Of a stretch of DNA of 45,329 bases, positions 1 through 7,734 are shown in pieces; position 1 is the stretch's first letter, and each line of letters starts with the position of its first letter. Source of the DNA: an uncultured Eubacterium sp. GTDB taxonomy: Bacteria > Bacillota > Clostridia > Lachnospirales > Lachnospiraceae. Location: positions 1 to 45,329 of the forward strand of contig CANDJC010000025.1 of assembly GCA_947384955.1 (NCBI GenBank). The letters are read 5' to 3'. Both the position numbers and the translations under genes were made by a program. The notes under the pieces were generated by a model. The model did no database searches. It had not been told where the DNA came from and saw nothing but the letters and a program-made list of their open reading frames with translations.

Positions 1-53
<53 letters not shown>

Positions 54-81
54 GCCAGTCAAAGAAAGAAAATGTTATCCG

Positions 82-130
82 AAAGGGCGCGCTGCGTCTG
101 CGGTTTTTCCGTGGGCGTGACGCGCCCTTT
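82..130 (+). other. Leader hairpin before the secreted repeat protein
   Basis: AAAGGGCGCG (82-91) is perfectly complementary to CGCGCCCTTT (121-130), with a 29-nt interior; the right arm ends in a short T run. It lies 45 nt before the ATG at 175. It could be a second terminator for the upstream gene or a 5' leader structure. No promoter is clear between it and the gene. Confidence 0.45.
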
Positions 131-174
131 TGCGCTGTTTTAACGGCGATTATCACAGAAAGGAAACAGGCGGT

Positions 175-3100
175 ATGAAAACAAAACGAAGATTATTAAG
201 CCTGCTGCTATGCGGCGCAGTGCTCTTTTCCCTCTGCGTCCCGCCGGCCTTTGCCGAAGCGCAGACGATACAGGACAGCGGGCAGAAAGAAAAAATTAAC
301 GGGGCAGAGATTTTTGAAAGCCTGTCTGCATTTTTTAACAGAGCAGCTGATACGCTTGTGGGCGAAAGCGGCATAGCGTATCTTGACGAGAATGGAAACA
401 GGCAGACAGCCGATTATGTAACGGATGTTACCAGCTCCCAGACAACATGGGATGGCGGCTGGTATGCAGTCAGCAGTGATGTAACTATTAGCGGCCGCGT
501 TACTGTCAAGGGGGAAGTTCACCTGATATTAGCAGACGGCTGTCATCTGCATGCTTCCAGCGGCGGTATCGGAGTAAGTGAAGGAAGCAGCCTGACCATA
601 TACGGGCAAACTGGTGGTACAGGTGAATTGACCGCGACCAGCAGCGACGGCTACGACGCAGGCATCGGCGGCACAGGCGTGGCTGGCGCGGGCGGCAGTA
701 TCACGATAAACGGCGGCACAGTGAATGCAGCTGGCGGTGACTACAGCGCAAGTATCGGCGGCGGTAGCGGCGGCGCGGGCGGCAGTATCACGATAAACGG
801 CGGCACAGTGAATGCAGCTGCAACTGGCGGTTATAGCAGCACAGGTATTGGCGGCGGTAACAACGGTGCGGGCGGCAATATCACTATCAAAGGCGGCATA
901 GTGACCGCAGCTGGCGGCAATGGCGCAGGTATCGGAGGCGGCACAGACGGCGGCGTCATCATCATCAGCGGCGGCACGGTTATCGCATCCAGCAGCAATG
1001 GCGGAGCAGGTATCGGAGGCGGCACAGACGGCGGCGTCATCATCATCAGCGGCGGCACGGTAACCGCATCCAGCAGCAATGGCGGAGCAGGTATCGGAGG
1101 CGGCATAGACGGCGGCGGTGGTGTAATCACGATTAGCGGCGGCACAGTGACCGCATCCGGCAGCGACTACGGGGCAGGCATCGGCGGCGGCCTCGGTGGC
1201 GCGGGCGGCAATATCACTATCAAAGGCGGTATAGTAACTGCGTCCGGCAGCAATGGCGGAGCAGGCATCGGAGGCGGCACAGACGGCGGCGGTGGTGTAA
1301 TCACGATTAACAGCGGCACAGTGACCGCAACCAGCGGCGCAGGCGGTACAGGCATCGGCGGCGGCCTCGGTGGCGCGGGCGGCACGTTCTCTACCGGACC
1401 GGACGGCAGCGCCTTTATTGCCGCGTCGTCCATCGGAGACAATGACGATAAAACTGGCTGGAGCGGCATAATCTTTGCAGGCAGCACAGGGCAGGTGTAC
1501 GGCGGCTCTGTTACCCTTAACACCGACGCGGAAATCCCGGCGGGCGCAGTCCTGACTGTCCCGGACGGCACAACTCTGACTGTCCCGGACGGCGTAACCC
1601 TGACTGTCCCGGACAGCGCAGTCCTTACTAACAACGGCACAATTAACGTGAACCCCGGCGGAAAGCTGACGGGGAATGTCACAGGCGGCACGGTCAGCCG
1701 GCCCTCTGACGAAACAGGGGTAACGGCGGTTTCTGTGGCCGGGACAGCCGGGACAGCCGATGAAACAGACGGCACAGTATTCCATGTTATCCTGCCTTTT
1801 CAAACAGCGTCCCTGCCGGCTGACAGCAGCGTAATCCGCATTACCGCGGCAGACCCGGACGCGTCAGTTTCCACTCCTGTTATGTCAGACGGCGGCGCTG
1901 CATGGACGTTTACTGTCACCGCCGAGGACAGGATAACCGCACAGGATTACACCATCAGCGTAAAGATTGCGGAAAATCCGGCAGCGGGAAATATCGCGGA
2001 TACTGCTGCGGCAGCGGCTGAAATCCAAAATGCAGTCTGGACAGCAGGGCAGTCCGACGCAGACACCGAAGCAGCGGTAAAGGCCTGGATTGAAAACCGG
2101 CTTGCCGCCATGAACCTGAACGGTGCGGCTTATGCTGTTTCGATAACAGGATTTACAGCGGCAGCCGCCGGAAGCAGCACAGATATAAACGGAACAGACG
2201 GCAGCTTTGTCTTTGCCGTTTCCCTCTCGAAAGGCGCAGGCGATACCCTTGCAGAAGTTACGGCAGCAGGAATAAACGGAACAATCACCGCCACACCGTA
2301 TCGTGCGAAAAATTATACGGTTTCCGTCAGCGCAAGCCCCGCAGAGGGCGGTACAGCTTCGGGCGGCGGAACATATCCGGAAAATGCGTCCGTGACCATT
2401 ACTGCCAGACCGAACAGCGGCTATCAGTTTGTAAAGTGGATGGAAAACGGCAGCAGTGTAAGCACTGACGCAGATTTTACATTTGCCATAACAGGCAGCC
2501 GCACTCTTTCCGCTGTTTTTGAAAAGAAAAGCGGCGGCTCTGGCGGCAGCAGCAGCGGAACGGGCAGCGGGGGTTCCGGCAGCGGCGGAAATACAGGCAG
2601 CGGCGGTTCTGGCGGCGGCAGCTGGAATACAGGCGGCGGTTCTGGCGGCAGCTGGAATACAGGCAGCGGCAGCACGGGGAGTGCAGGCAGCGGCGGTTCT
2701 GGCAGCACAGGCGTAAAACAGCCTTTCCTGAAAGACAGCTCTGGAAGGAAGGGGTGGGACGTTATCCGGGCAGAAGCTCAGAAAGCAGCGGCGGCTCCGG
2801 AAGGCGGCACGGTGGCCGTGGACATGAACGGCGCCGTCTCTGTGCCTGCCAGTGTATTTGAGGGCATCCGGGGGAAAAATGTTACCGTCAGCTTTGATAT
2901 GGGAGACGGCCTTGCATGGAGCGTGAACGGGAAAGACATTACGGCGGATAACATAAGCGATACCGATTTTTCCGTGAAAGCGGGCGCCGGGGAGATTCCG
3001 CAGGAGCTGGTGAAGGAAACGGCAGGCGGCCTTGCACACCTGGAATTCAGCCTTGCCCATGACGGGCCGTTTGGGTTTGCAGCCGTGCTCACCGTCCGGA

Positions 3101-3921
3101 TTGGCAGCAGCGGAAACGGCATTACGGCAGGCGGCTCCCCGGCGGCGGAATATGCCGGGATGTACGCAAACCTGTTTTATTATAACCCGGCCCGGCGAAG
3201 CCTGGAATTCATCTGTGCGGAAAAGGCCGGGGAAGACGGGACGGTGCGCCTGACGTTCGCCCATGCGTCAGATTATGCGCTTATCCTGTCCGCATCCCCG
3301 ATGGAAGGCACAGACGCGCCGGAGAAGCCAAAGGAGCCGGAAGAGACAGAAAAGCCGCAGGAACCGGAAGAAAACGCCCGTGCACAGGTAAAATCCGTAA
3401 AGCTTTCTAAAACACTGTACACATATGACGGGAAATCGAAAAGGCCGTCTGTTACCGCAGTGGATACAGAAGGCAGAAAGATTTCCAAAAGATATTATAC
3501 AGTAAGCTGCAAAAATAATATCAGAGCCGGAAAAGCCACGGTGACCGTTAAATTTAAAGGCAGATACAGCGGCACGGTAAAAAAGACATTTACGATACGC
3601 CCTGCCGGAACCTCCGTGAAAAAAATCACGGCAGCGCCGGGAGGATTCAGCGTCAGATGGAAGAAAAAGACCGCACAGACGAGCGGATACCAGATACAGT
3701 ATTCCACGGACAGGGGATTTAAGGGAAACAGCGTCCGCAGCGTGTCTGTGAAGAAGGATTCCGTGACAGAGAAGGAAGTAAAAAACCTGAAAGCCGGGAA
3801 AAAATACTATGTGCGCGTCCGCACTTACAAGACGGTAAAATACGGCGGGAAAAACATACGGGTCTATTCTGCATGGAGCAGCGCCGCCGGGGTAAGGACG
3901 CTTGCGGCCCCTGGCAGGTAA
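175..3921 (+). CDS. Secreted multidomain repeat protein (Gly-rich repeats, InlB B-repeat, FN3-like C-terminus)
   Basis: The ATG at 175 is chosen over a TTG at 130 because AGGAAA lies 9 nt before it and a signal peptide follows immediately (KTKRR, hydrophobic core, cleavage near AFA-EA, residue 27). The 1248 residues hold: Gly-rich repeats at roughly 150-410, each with a GIGGG element and a GGTVTA-type strand, suggesting a beta-solenoid; three TVPDG-type units near 465-485; a divergent InlB B-repeat-like domain near 712-783 (GYQFVKWMENG); a Gly/Ser/Trp linker near 784-847; an Ig-like module near 1071-1142 (KLSKTLYTYDGKSKRPSV); and a fibronectin-III-like C-terminus. No LPXTG motif, S-layer domain or C-terminal membrane helix is present, so surface attachment is unexplained. 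An adhesin or matrix role is inferred. Confidence 0.85.
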   Translation: MKTKRRLLSLLLCGAVLFSLCVPPAFAEAQTIQDSGQKEKINGAEIFESLSAFFNRAADTLVGESGIAYLDENGNRQTADYVTDVTSSQTTWDGGWYAVSSDVTISGRVTVKGEVHLILADGCHLHASSGGIGVSEGSSLTIYGQTGGTGELTATSSDGYDAGIGGTGVAGAGGSITINGGTVNAAGGDYSASIGGGSGGAGGSITINGGTVNAAATGGYSSTGIGGGNNGAGGNITIKGGIVTAAGGNGAGIGGGTDGGVIIISGGTVIASSSNGGAGIGGGTDGGVIIISGGTVTASSSNGGAGIGGGIDGGGGVITISGGTVTASGSDYGAGIGGGLGGAGGNITIKGGIVTASGSNGGAGIGGGTDGGGGVITINSGTVTATSGAGGTGIGGGLGGAGGTFSTGPDGSAFIAASSIGDNDDKTGWSGIIFAGSTGQVYGGSVTLNTDAEIPAGAVLTVPDGTTLTVPDGVTLTVPDSAVLTNNGTINVNPGGKLTGNVTGGTVSRPSDETGVTAVSVAGTAGTADETDGTVFHVILPFQTASLPADSSVIRITAADPDASVSTPVMSDGGAAWTFTVTAEDRITAQDYTISVKIAENPAAGNIADTAAAAAEIQNAVWTAGQSDADTEAAVKAWIENRLAAMNLNGAAYAVSITGFTAAAAGSSTDINGTDGSFVFAVSLSKGAGDTLAEVTAAGINGTITATPYRAKNYTVSVSASPAEGGTASGGGTYPENASVTITARPNSGYQFVKWMENGSSVSTDADFTFAITGSRTLSAVFEKKSGGSGGSSSGTGSGGSGSGGNTGSGGSGGGSWNTGGGSGGSWNTGSGSTGSAGSGGSGSTGVKQPFLKDSSGRKGWDVIRAEAQKAAAAPEGGTVAVDMNGAVSVPASVFEGIRGKNVTVSFDMGDGLAWSVNGKDITADNISDTDFSVKAGAGEIPQELVKETAGGLAHLEFSLAHDGPFGFAAVLTVRIGSSGNGITAGGSPAAEYAGMYANLFYYNPARRSLEFICAEKAGEDGTVRLTFAHASDYALILSASPMEGTDAPEKPKEPEETEKPQEPEENARAQVKSVKLSKTLYTYDGKSKRPSVTAVDTEGRKISKRYYTVSCKNNIRAGKATVTVKFKGRYSGTVKKTFTIRPAGTSVKKITAAPGGFSVRWKKKTAQTSGYQIQYSTDRGFKGNSVRSVSVKKDSVTEKEVKNLKAGKKYYVRVRTYKTVKYGGKNIRVYSAWSSAAGVRTLAAPGR

Positions 3922-4075
3922 AAAACAGCATCCGCCGTTCAGGGCAGGGCGTTTTGCGGGCGGGACGCGTTCTTGCTGAATCACGGCTGCCGGATAAGAT
4001 GAGGAGAGTGAGACTGTCGGAGTAATTTCAGGATTTGAGAATGGACAGGAAACGGGAAAGAACTGCTTACGGCAG

Positions 4076-4115
4076 AAAAAGCAGGGCGGCAGCAGTGCTT
4101 CCGGCACTGCTGCCG
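4076..4115 (-). terminator. Hairpin terminator after the antitoxin-like gene
   Basis: CGGCAGCAGTGC (4087-4098) pairs perfectly with GCACTGCTGCCG (4104-4115) over a 5-nt loop. On the minus strand the stem is followed six bases later by five T (4080-4076). It sits just past the stop of the minus-strand gene at 4125. It may also serve as the end of the secreted protein transcript on the plus strand, although that side has only a weak T run. Confidence 0.6.
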
Positions 4116-4124
4116 TATTTTGGA

Positions 4125-4304
4125 CTAAATCTTATCGGCTTTTGCGAGCTGTGATTTTGCGTGTTCAAGGGCAGCCCGGACAGGAGCAGCTTCTTCCTCC
4201 AGTAATCTATAATATTCATTATTTGGCAGGTCTTTAGTGCGGATACTGTGTTCCTTGCGGATTGCGTGGATTTCATCAATAGTTAATGAGATACTGCGGT
4301 TCAT
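4125..4304 (-). CDS. 59-residue antitoxin-like protein
   Basis: This is a short gene starting with ATG at 4304, preceded by AGGAGG at a normal distance. The protein begins MNRSISLTIDEIHAIRKEHS and ends in a charged helix (EEEAAPVRAALEHAKSQLAK). The compact N-terminal strand-turn-helix followed by an acidic helical tail resembles small antitoxins, and it sits 3 nt after a PIN-domain remnant on the same strand, which fits a former VapBC-like pair. The antitoxin role is inferred from size and context; I do not recognise a named family. The gene appears intact while its likely toxin is broken. Confidence 0.6.
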   Translation of the reverse strand: MNRSISLTIDEIHAIRKEHSIRTKDLPNNEYYRLLEEEAAPVRAALEHAKSQLAKADKI

Positions 4305-4307
4305 AAT

Positions 4308-4635
4308 TTAAAAACCTCCTAACATCATGGCTGGCGAGAATATTCCGATTTGCGGCAGGTTTAGTGTAATTTTTACTGCGTTAATTGTTTTCGGGTTTAC
4401 AAAGTGTTTGAAATTCCAGCTTACAATATAACGGCAGTCGTTTAATGTAGCGGCTGCAATATGTGTCAGGTCGTCAATGCTCTTTTTCCTTAATACATTG
4501 TTTTCTAAATAGAAATATGCAAGTTCCCGTACTGAATCATTGACTGGCACTTCTTTATAATCCATTATCTTTCCGTTCTTTGAATTGTTCCCATAATTCC
4601 AGTGTTTCACGCATTTTTTCTGGCACATCTTCTTG
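4308..4635 (-). pseudogene. PIN-domain (VapC-like) toxin remnant, 5' truncated and frameshifted
   Basis: The C-terminal part reads like a PIN domain: KKSIDDLTHIAAATLNDC followed by IVSWNFKHFVNPKTI, the usual Asp-His-Ala helix and the SWNFKHF strand of PIN toxins. Upstream, a second frame continues the homologous-looking text (EDVPEKMRETLELWEQFKER) up to a stop at 4636-4638, so a frameshift lies near 4555-4575. The N-terminal half with the first catalytic Asp is absent; the break lies about 25 bp from the left end of the 149-bp repeat. It is probably inactive. Confidence 0.65.
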
Positions 4636-4659
4636 TTACACAGCTGGCAGCTGGCCTAA

Positions 4660-4808
4660 CATTTCACACCGGCTTTACACCAGTATCACAGGAACTTCAA
4701 CGCAGTCTTTTATTCTGTCCTCATCAGGAGGGAACTCCCTCAGAAATAAGGAGGCGGCTAAGATGCTTTTAGGCTTAGAGTGGTACTGGTGGCTTGCGGC
4801 TGCAGCGG
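4660..4808. repeat. 149-bp direct repeat, copy 1 (partial duplicate of the ABC operon leader)
   Basis: Aligns without gaps, offset by 971 bp, to 5631-5779, with four mismatches that I can count (about 97% identity). It contains the same 11-bp-spaced TTCACA-type repeats, promoter-like segment, ribosome site and first 15 codons of the small gene at 5734. Confidence 0.95.
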
Positions 4809-4828
4809 AGTACGCTTTGCATCGCTGA
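4763..4828 (+). pseudogene. Truncated copy of the 50-residue small membrane protein
   Basis: The first 15 codons are the same as in the gene at 5734 (MLLGLEWYWWLAAAA); after the repeat ends at 4808 the frame runs into EYALHR and a stop. The ribosome site AAGGAGGC is kept. If expressed it would give a 21-residue peptide lacking most of the membrane helix and the charged tail. Confidence 0.75.
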
Positions 4829-4896
4829 GCTAACGGCATCTGCATATTTAACCCGTTCCTTTTTTAACTTGAGACAGATAATATCTTTGCGGGAAG

Positions 4897-5076
4897 CTAA
4901 TCTCTGATAAACGCTTCTTTCTCTTTTTCAGTTAATTCTATTACTTTAACGCCTTTTTCCCTGGCGTACTTCATCAGTCCGCGCAGATCCAGTTTGATTT
5001 TTGGGCACTGACTTAATAGAATCGGTTCCGGCATATTTGCAAGGCTTTCTTTATATCTCTTCATCTGTCCATTCAT
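4897..5076 (-). CDS. Small conserved-looking protein, 59 aa, partner of the GNAT-like pseudogene
   Basis: Start chosen at the ATG at 5076 because GGAGG (5090-5086) lies 9 nt upstream; an ATG two codons earlier is too close to it. The sequence has the look of a short conserved protein (MPEPILLSQCPKIKLDLRGL, then an alternating charged tail with IELTEKEKEAFIRD). It overlaps the 3' end of the acetyltransferase-like gene by 26 nt, so they were probably co-translated. Function unknown; no catalytic motif is visible. Confidence 0.6.
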   Translation of the reverse strand: MNGQMKRYKESLANMPEPILLSQCPKIKLDLRGLMKYAREKGVKVIELTEKEKEAFIRD

Positions 5077-5514
5077 AATCATACACCTCCATAATCTCTC
5101 TTGCAGCCTGCTCACCGATTGCAAACTGGTATGGATGCAGGATGGCAATCACTTCTCCATGAAATGTTCTGATATAATGTTTCAGTAATTCCTTATCTGC
5201 GGCAAAACCATACATATAGCCGTCATATCCATATATTACAGATTTTTGGGCGGCGATTGCGAACAGATGGCCTGCATGTCATCATTGCGGGTTACAGCAA
5301 CTAAACCCTGAATATCTACGGAACCCTCTGCTGCCAGAGCATAGATTTCATTTTCATCTGCAAGAGATTCCCAGTTTGTATACCATCCATTCTTTTTATT
5401 GTATTTTTTTAGAAATGATTTTCTTTTTATGCGGATTACTTCTGTCTGAACCAGTTCTCCTGTTCGTGAATCTTTCAGACAGGGAGTAAATTCATCTATT
5501 AAGACGTTTATCAT
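5051..5514 (-). pseudogene. GNAT-like acetyltransferase gene with an internal deletion and frameshift
   Basis: The N-terminal frame starts at ATG 5514 (MINVLIDEFTPCLKD) and runs to LVAVTRNDDMQAI. It then slips: the remaining protein continues in another frame as GHLFAIAAQKSVIYGYDG and ends with HPYQFAIGEQAAREIMEVYD at the stop at 5051. In recalled relatives a strand and loop of about 30 residues lie between MQAI and GHLFAIA, including the acetyl-CoA-binding region; here they are missing, so a deletion of about 100 bp with a length not divisible by three explains the shift. The uninterrupted frame would give a 92-residue fragment ending at 5236. Confidence 0.65.
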
Positions 5515-5630
5515 GGCAGCACCTCTTTTTTTTCATTTTACCACATAGTGCCGCATTTATCTATACGAAGATGAAAAATTAATTCTGAAAACGGCGGCTG
5601 GCTTTGAAACTACATAAAAAAGCTGGAAAA

Positions 5631-5779
5631 CATTTCACACCGGCTTCACACCAGTATCACAGGAACTTCAACGCAGTTTTTTATTCTGTCCTCATCAAGA
5701 GGGAACTCCCTCGGAAATAAGGAGGCGGCTAAGATGCTTTTAGGCTTAGAGTGGTACTGGTGGCTTGCGGCTGCAGCGG
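5631..5779. repeat. 149-bp direct repeat, copy 2 (leader of the ABC operon)
   Basis: Partner of 4660-4808. This copy continues into an intact reading frame and operon, so it is likely the parental one. The 822 bp between the copies hold the GNAT-like pseudogene and its small partner. Confidence 0.95.
5634..5687 (+). promoter_or_regulatory. Four 11-bp-spaced TTCACA-type direct repeats and a -10 box
   Basis: TTCACAC (5634), TTCACAC (5645), ATCACAG (5656) and TTCAACG (5667) start exactly 11 bp apart. TATTCT (5682-5687) is a plausible -10 with no good -35, as expected for an activated promoter. Direct repeats at one helical turn are typical of OmpR/PhoB-class response regulator sites. The assignment is by pattern only. 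Confidence 0.6.
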
Positions 5780-5886
5780 TGATTCTCATTTCTATTCCAA
5801 TTAAAATCAGGTTTATGAGATGGTTTCAAAGGCGGGAGCAGGAAAAGAAAAAGGAGCGGCATGGGAAATGGGGTGATGAGGAATGA
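5734..5886 (+). CDS. Small single-pass membrane protein, 50 aa, ABC-operon leader gene
   Basis: ATG at 5734 follows AAGGAGGC. The protein has a Trp-rich N-terminus (MLLGLEWYWW), one hydrophobic helix to about residue 28, then a basic tail (RREQEKKKERHGKW). Its stop overlaps the ATG of the ABC ATPase, indicating coupled translation. It is probably a small membrane subunit or a regulator of the transporter; no family name can be given. A truncated copy lies at 4763. Confidence 0.7.
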   Translation: MLLGLEWYWWLAAAAVILISIPIKIRFMRWFQRREQEKKKERHGKWGDEE

Positions 5887-6731
5887 TTGAGGTAACGAAT
5901 CTCACCTTTTCTTATGGGAAAGACAGGCAGGCGCTGCACGGCCTGGATTTTACGGTGGAGGACGGGGAAATTTTTGGCTTCTTAGGGCCGAACGGTTCCG
6001 GGAAATCTACCACCCAGAAGATACTGACTGGTATTTTAAAAGGATACGGCGGCAGGGTATCTTTATTCGGAACAGACTTAAACGGCATACACGCGCAGGA
6101 TTTTTTCAGCAGAATCGGCGTGCTGTTTGAATTCCCTTATTTATATGCGAATTTAAGCGCGCTTGATAATCTGCATTATTTTTCTTCGTTCTATCCAAAA
6201 GAACAGCTGCGGGATGCCCGGAAACTGCTGGACGAGCTGGAATTTAAGAAGGATTTTCTTAATAAACCGGTGTCTTCTTATTCTAAGGGAATGCGCCAGC
6301 GTGTCAGTATGGCGAGGGCTTTAATCAGCAGTCCGAAGCTTTTGTTTCTGGATGAACCGACCAGCGGCCTTGACCCTGGCGGGGCTGTCCTTTTCCGCAG
6401 AATCATAGAAAAAGAGCGGCAGAAAGGAACAACCGTATTCATAACGACTCATAATATGCTGGACGCGGAGCTGCTCTGTGACAGAGTGGCATTTATCGCA
6501 GACGGAAATCTTGCGGCGCTTGATACGCCGGGAAATTTAAAGGAGCGCAGCAGGAATCACAGCATTACGGCTTTTTACCTGTATCAGGGCAGCAGGAAGG
6601 AACAGACGCTGGAAGAAGCGGAGCTGAAATCCGGCCTTCCTTTTGCCTGTGATGAACTCATCAGCATTCATTCTAAGGAGCCGTCCCTGGAGGAGATTTT
6701 TCTCCAGTATACAGGAAGGAGGCTGTCCTGA
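5883..6731 (+). CDS. ABC transporter ATP-binding protein
   Basis: 282 residues. Walker A GPNGSGKST near residue 36, signature YSKGMRQRVSMARAL near 139, Walker B LLFLDEPTSGLD, and the switch His in TTHN. The C-terminal part (SLEEIFLQYTG) is typical of ATPases serving ABC-2 exporters. It follows the small membrane protein with an ATGA overlap and its stop overlaps the next permease start, so the genes form one operon. Likely drives export of a peptide, antibiotic or lipid; substrate unknown. Confidence 0.9.
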   Translation: MIEVTNLTFSYGKDRQALHGLDFTVEDGEIFGFLGPNGSGKSTTQKILTGILKGYGGRVSLFGTDLNGIHAQDFFSRIGVLFEFPYLYANLSALDNLHYFSSFYPKEQLRDARKLLDELEFKKDFLNKPVSSYSKGMRQRVSMARALISSPKLLFLDEPTSGLDPGGAVLFRRIIEKERQKGTTVFITTHNMLDAELLCDRVAFIADGNLAALDTPGNLKERSRNHSITAFYLYQGSRKEQTLEEAELKSGLPFACDELISIHSKEPSLEEIFLQYTGRRLS

Positions 6732-7732
6732 TGTGGAAAAGCTTTTGTTTTTTATTCAAAAAAGACTGCAGGATGATGGTATCGGGAAAATTTTTCTATG
6801 TGGCATTTGGGTCGTTTCTGCTCTATACGCTGTTTATCCATTTCGGATATCTGCATTTTATGGAGGACAATGCCGGTATGTATTCTGTATATCTCTATGA
6901 TCCGCACAAAGCGTATCCGCAGGCTTCCCCGCTGATGCATCCGGCAGCTTCTGTGGAAGAATTGTACGAAGCGCTTGCAAAGGATACGGGAGGCATCGGG
7001 GTCTGCGTCAGGGATGGCAGGCCGGAAGTGATACTCTATGCGGCAGCGCCGAAGGCAGACCGCCACAGGGCTGATTATGCACTGTCGCTGCTGACATCTT
7101 ACCGTGCATATACGCCGCAGACTGTGGGGGAGAATACGCTGGAGATGAAGCAGCGAAAAGAGATTACCTGTGAGCTGCTTTTTATCGAAATTGCCGCTAC
7201 AGGCTTTCTGGGGACTGCGTCGGTCTTATTTAAGGAAAAACAGATGGGAGTCATCCGTGTGCATGCCGTGATGCCGCTTTCAAAGCATCTGTATGTGTTT
7301 TCGAAAATGCTTCTTTTTCTGCTTTCGGATATGGTTTTTGCAGTTTTGATGACTCTTGTTAATGCGGGCTGGAAAAATGCGGCAGACATTCTGCCTTCCG
7401 TACTCATACAGACGGCCGTTCTTTCTATGATTATGGCCCTGACGGGTTTTGTCTGTACGATGATATTCAAAGATTTTAAACAGTTTTCGCTAGCCTATCT
7501 GGTGACTGCGCTCTTTACGGCGGCTCCGGTATTTCTGTCGGCGAATACTTCAATTAAAATGGACTGGATTGTGTATCATCCGTTTTACCATGTGTATATG
7601 GGACTGAAAAACGCATTTTTCGGCATGCCTGTTACAAATCCGGTTTATTATATCTGCGCGGGCTGTGCCGTCATCCTGTTATTTGGTTTTGCAGTGGCAG
7701 CGTTTCGCAGAGAAATGGGAAAGGAGGGCTGA
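6731..7732 (+). CDS. ABC-2 type permease, first subunit
   Basis: 333 residues; the ATG overlaps the stop of the ATPase and AGGAGG lies 8 nt before it. One N-terminal membrane helix (residues about 15-38), an outside loop of roughly 110 residues, then a cluster of about five helices from residue 155 on (for example FLLSDMVFAVLMTLV and PVFLSANTS). This is the ABC-2 layout. It probably pairs with the permease at 7735. Substrate cannot be read from the sequence. Confidence 0.8.
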   Translation: MWKSFCFLFKKDCRMMVSGKFFYVAFGSFLLYTLFIHFGYLHFMEDNAGMYSVYLYDPHKAYPQASPLMHPAASVEELYEALAKDTGGIGVCVRDGRPEVILYAAAPKADRHRADYALSLLTSYRAYTPQTVGENTLEMKQRKEITCELLFIEIAATGFLGTASVLFKEKQMGVIRVHAVMPLSKHLYVFSKMLLFLLSDMVFAVLMTLVNAGWKNAADILPSVLIQTAVLSMIMALTGFVCTMIFKDFKQFSLAYLVTALFTAAPVFLSANTSIKMDWIVYHPFYHVYMGLKNAFFGMPVTNPVYYICAGCAVILLFGFAVAAFRREMGKEG

Positions 7733-7734
7733 TT

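Noticed and set aside
529-1803. 424-residue open frame on the minus strand within the secreted protein gene
   Set aside because: It is a Cys/Ala-rich shadow of the Gly-repeat coding strand with no ribosome site; long antisense frames arise from its GC-rich repeats.
1885-3264. 459-residue minus-strand open frame opposite the same gene
   Set aside because: Composition is skewed to Ala, Cys and Arg with no recognisable domain, and the plus strand is clearly coding.
4660-5779. Composite transposon or IS bounded by the 149-bp direct repeats
   Set aside because: No transposase gene, no terminal inverted repeats and no target duplication are visible; the repeats are leader sequence of a resident operon.
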